Origin: Stentor coeruleus
Lineage: Eukaryota; Ciliophora; Heterotrichea; Heterotrichida; Stentoridae
Assembly: GCA_001970955.1 (NCBI GenBank)
Contig: MPUH01000253.1
Span: 1 to 64,000 of the forward strand
DNA length: 64,000 bases
Reading direction: 5' to 3'
A model generated the notes under the pieces. The model worked only from the letters and a program-made list of their open reading frames with translations, was not told the DNA's origin and searched no databases. The position numbers and the translations under genes were made by a program. Positions 61,844 to 64,000 of this stretch are shown piece after piece. Position 1 is the stretch's first letter. The number at the start of each line of letters is the position of its first letter.

Positions 61844-63640
61844 ATGGTAGAATCGCAATCTGCTACAATTAAAGTTCAGCTGTTTATAAGTTGCAGAAAG
61901 CTAAAGGATGTAGAGACTTTCAGTAAATCTGATCCTTTTGTAGAAGTATTTGAAAGACACTCAAATAATCAATGGATTAAGATTGGACAGACAGAAGTCA
62001 TTTGGGATAATCTTAATCCTGATTTTATCAAGAATTTTATTTTGGATTATTATTTCGAGGAGCAGAAGTACTTGCTTTTCAAGGTTTTTGATGCCAATAT
62101 CGAAAATGGTAGAGAAGTCAAGGGGCTTCAAATTGGAGAAGTTGAATGCACCTTAGCAGAGATTGTAGGAGCCAAAGGCCAGCAAATAATAAAAACTCTT
62201 CATCTTCTAGGTGAGCGTCGAAGCACCGGAAACATCATCCTAAGAGTTGAAGAAGCATCCTCAATAAACAATGATGAAGTTTCAATAACTTTTTCAGCCA
62301 AAAATCTAGAGGATCAATCCTGCTGGTATAAATTTCACAGCTTCAAGCCAATGTTCTATTTATCACGAGTCATGGAAAGTGGGGGGAATCAGCGTGTTTA
62401 TTGTTCAGAGTACTCAAAAGGTACAAATCTAACATGGAAAACATTGAAAAAGTCTATGCAAGATTTGTGTAATGGTGATGCTATACGTCCTATTCTTTTT
62501 GAACTTTATGATAATTATTCAAGTGATGATAATATTTTTCTAGGAAGTTTTGAGTTTAGTTTGCAAAAAATAATAGAGGAAGGGAAAAAAATATTCGAAA
62601 TCGAGCGGCCAAAAGGCAACAACTCAAGAAAAAGTTTTGGTCAGGTGGTTGTTTCTAATATTCAAGTAACAAAAATTTACAGTTTCTTAGACTATATTTC
62701 TGGAGGCTGCCAGATAAATTTGCTTATTGCCGTAGATTTTACAGGATCAAATGGTCACCCAAACTCTCCAAGTTCATTGCATTACATAAACCCTGCTGGT
62801 CAAAATCAGTACCAATCAGCCCTTCACGCTGTTTCTGACATCTTACTAAACTATGATTCTGACAAAGAAGTGCCACTCTATGGTTTTGGAGGCAAAATAA
62901 ACCGTCAGCTAAGCCACTGTTTCCCTTTGAACTTCAATCATCAAAGCCCATCAGTATCAGGAATTTCAGGAATCATGACCGCATACAAAAATGCATTATC
63001 TGTAGTAGAGCTAAGTGGCCCAACATTATTTGCCAAAGTTTTATCAACAGCTGTCCAAATGGCTGAAAATGCTCAAGTCAATCAACTAAACCAACAATAC
63101 TTTATATTGCTTATTCTAACAGATGGGGAAATCAATGATATTAGAGAATCAATTGATTGGATTGTAAGAGGGTCAAATAGTCCATTAAGCATTGTAATTG
63201 TTGGTATTGGAAATGAAAATTTTGCTAGCATGGATAGACTTGATGCTGATGATGAGCCACTTATTGATTCGCATGGAAAGCAGATGCTTAGGGATATAGT
63301 TCAGTTTGTTCCGTTTAGGAATTTTGGAAACTCTCCCACTGCACTAACTAAAGAAGTCCTTGCTAAAATTCCTAGAGAAATCACTAATTTCTTTAGAATC
63401 AAAGGGATCACTCCTAATGAAGCTGTACAAGCACCTGAGTATGACTTTCATAGAAGCTATACTGCTGCTTCTACTGATAGAGGCAATTATGGGAAATTAG
63501 TCAATCCTCCACCTTCTTATGATATTAATAATTCTCCAGATATCATTTATGGGTATGGATCTTTTAATCCACCACCACCACCCCCACTTGTTGTCCGTTC
63601 ACCTCAAAACTATTATACTTACTCATCACCCAAAAGTTAA
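61844..63640 (+). CDS. Copine (C2A-C2B-vWA), degenerate C2B
   Basis: The 598-residue product has C2A (VQLFISCRKLKDVETFSKSD), a C2B whose Ca2+ loops are changed (SAKNLEDQSCWYKFHSFKPM in place of a SDPY loop; ELYDNYSSDDNIFLGSF), and a vWA/copine domain with an intact MIDAS (AVDFTGSNGHP) and SLHYINPAGQNQYQSAL. A Pro-rich tail (FNPPPPPPLVV) extends about 75 residues past the first copine's end. It would be recruited to membranes through C2A. The pattern of kept and lost sites is the reverse of the copine at 35020. Single exon. Confidence 0.93.
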   Translation: MVESQSATIKVQLFISCRKLKDVETFSKSDPFVEVFERHSNNQWIKIGQTEVIWDNLNPDFIKNFILDYYFEEQKYLLFKVFDANIENGREVKGLQIGEVECTLAEIVGAKGQQIIKTLHLLGERRSTGNIILRVEEASSINNDEVSITFSAKNLEDQSCWYKFHSFKPMFYLSRVMESGGNQRVYCSEYSKGTNLTWKTLKKSMQDLCNGDAIRPILFELYDNYSSDDNIFLGSFEFSLQKIIEEGKKIFEIERPKGNNSRKSFGQVVVSNIQVTKIYSFLDYISGGCQINLLIAVDFTGSNGHPNSPSSLHYINPAGQNQYQSALHAVSDILLNYDSDKEVPLYGFGGKINRQLSHCFPLNFNHQSPSVSGISGIMTAYKNALSVVELSGPTLFAKVLSTAVQMAENAQVNQLNQQYFILLILTDGEINDIRESIDWIVRGSNSPLSIVIVGIGNENFASMDRLDADDEPLIDSHGKQMLRDIVQFVPFRNFGNSPTALTKEVLAKIPREITNFFRIKGITPNEAVQAPEYDFHRSYTAASTDRGNYGKLVNPPPSYDINNSPDIIYGYGSFNPPPPPPLVVRSPQNYYTYSSPKS

Positions 63641-64000
63641 ATTGATTAGTGTTAATAAGATAGATAATTATATGAAGAATTCTATGGAGATTTTGGAGGA
63701 TTTAAGGTGTTTTAGATTTAATATTGATTGTTTAGAGAAAAGTTTGGATATGAGGTAATGATAAAATGATTCTTTGTTGAGAATTTGTCGGTTTTAGGGA
63801 TTTTATTTGGGAATTATCTTTTTTCTTGGGTGTTAGAGTAGTAAATGATTAATTTTTATTTTTAGAAATAATATATGAAATTTAGATTGATATAATAAAA
63901 ATGACTCTTGAGATAAGCTTTTGAGCAGTTTGATTTATTTTAGCTCAAATCTTAAATTTTTTCTTTATTTAGCAATTTCAATACCTTTAATTTATAGAAC
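63641..64000. other. 3' flank, no gene seen
   Basis: About 360 nt to the window edge, G-over-C on the plus strand as after other plus-strand genes. A 79-codon frame at 63519-63758 overlaps the copine in another frame and is not accepted. Confidence 0.5.

Noticed and set aside
1-64000. Viruses, transposons, LTR elements, tRNA genes, telomeric repeats
   Set aside because: No polymerase, integrase, transposase, capsid or terminal-repeat signal, no convincing tRNA box pair and no telomere repeat run was seen on either strand.
1-64000. Blepharisma as source, with TGA as Trp
   Set aside because: Dozens of long conserved genes use only TGG for Trp and show no in-frame TGA, which a TGA-Trp code would be expected to produce.

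Overview
The window looks like macronuclear DNA of a heterotrich ciliate, most likely Stentor or a close relative. The evidence is: AT-rich DNA; 38 small, closely packed genes on both strands; long reading frames open under the standard code with Trp as TGG; cilium and basal-body genes (RSPH9, NME7, a centrin-like protein); and introns of exactly 15 nt, the hallmark reported for Stentor. I resolved eleven firm introns and one tentative one. All begin GTA or GTG, end AG and carry an A at position 10. Every intact gene ends in TAA or TAG; none ends in TGA.

Layout. 1-6.6 kb: edge of a PLD6/Zucchini-like gene, RSPH9, a coiled-coil protein, a decayed MORN gene and a small basic protein. 6.6-12.4 kb: a BK/Slo-like K+ channel, a USP12/46-type deubiquitinase, EI24, and an EF-hand-like acylated protein. 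13-25 kb: mostly coiled-coil or low-complexity proteins plus a VHS-GAT (TOM1-like) sorting adaptor. 25.6-37.9 kb: a tiny membrane protein, proteasome ATPase Rpt1, a PX protein, a centrin-like protein, a zinc-finger/PAK-like kinase fusion, a copine, and a head-to-head mitochondrial pair ending in OPA3. 38-54.8 kb: a DUF229 ectoenzyme-like protein, a B-box/coiled-coil gene holding the intron-like array, NME7, a peroxisomal-type ABC half-transporter, a GC-richer block that may be an RNA gene, and a Cys-rich surface protein. 54.9-64 kb: farnesyltransferase beta, an Aurora-like kinase, an FHA protein, a YANK-like AGC kinase and a second copine.

The main discovery candidate is 42164-43798 (minus strand). 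These 1635 nt resolve completely into 97 consecutive units of 15 nt (one of 16, one of 14) plus one degenerate unit. Every regular unit starts GT, ends TAG/CAG/AAG and has A six bases from its 3' end. Units abut directly or are separated by one (twice, two) triplets. This is the format of the dispersed 15-nt introns, repeated head to tail inside one gene. Removing the whole block joins two open exons in frame.

The sequence also has assembly scars: five places where a single N separates two identical copies of 38-100 nt. Four further perfect or near-perfect tandem duplications lack an N and may be scars too; a fifth, at the start of NME7, has diverged and looks real. Several gene models must be read across these. 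No virus-like element, transposon, CRISPR array or convincing tRNA was seen.
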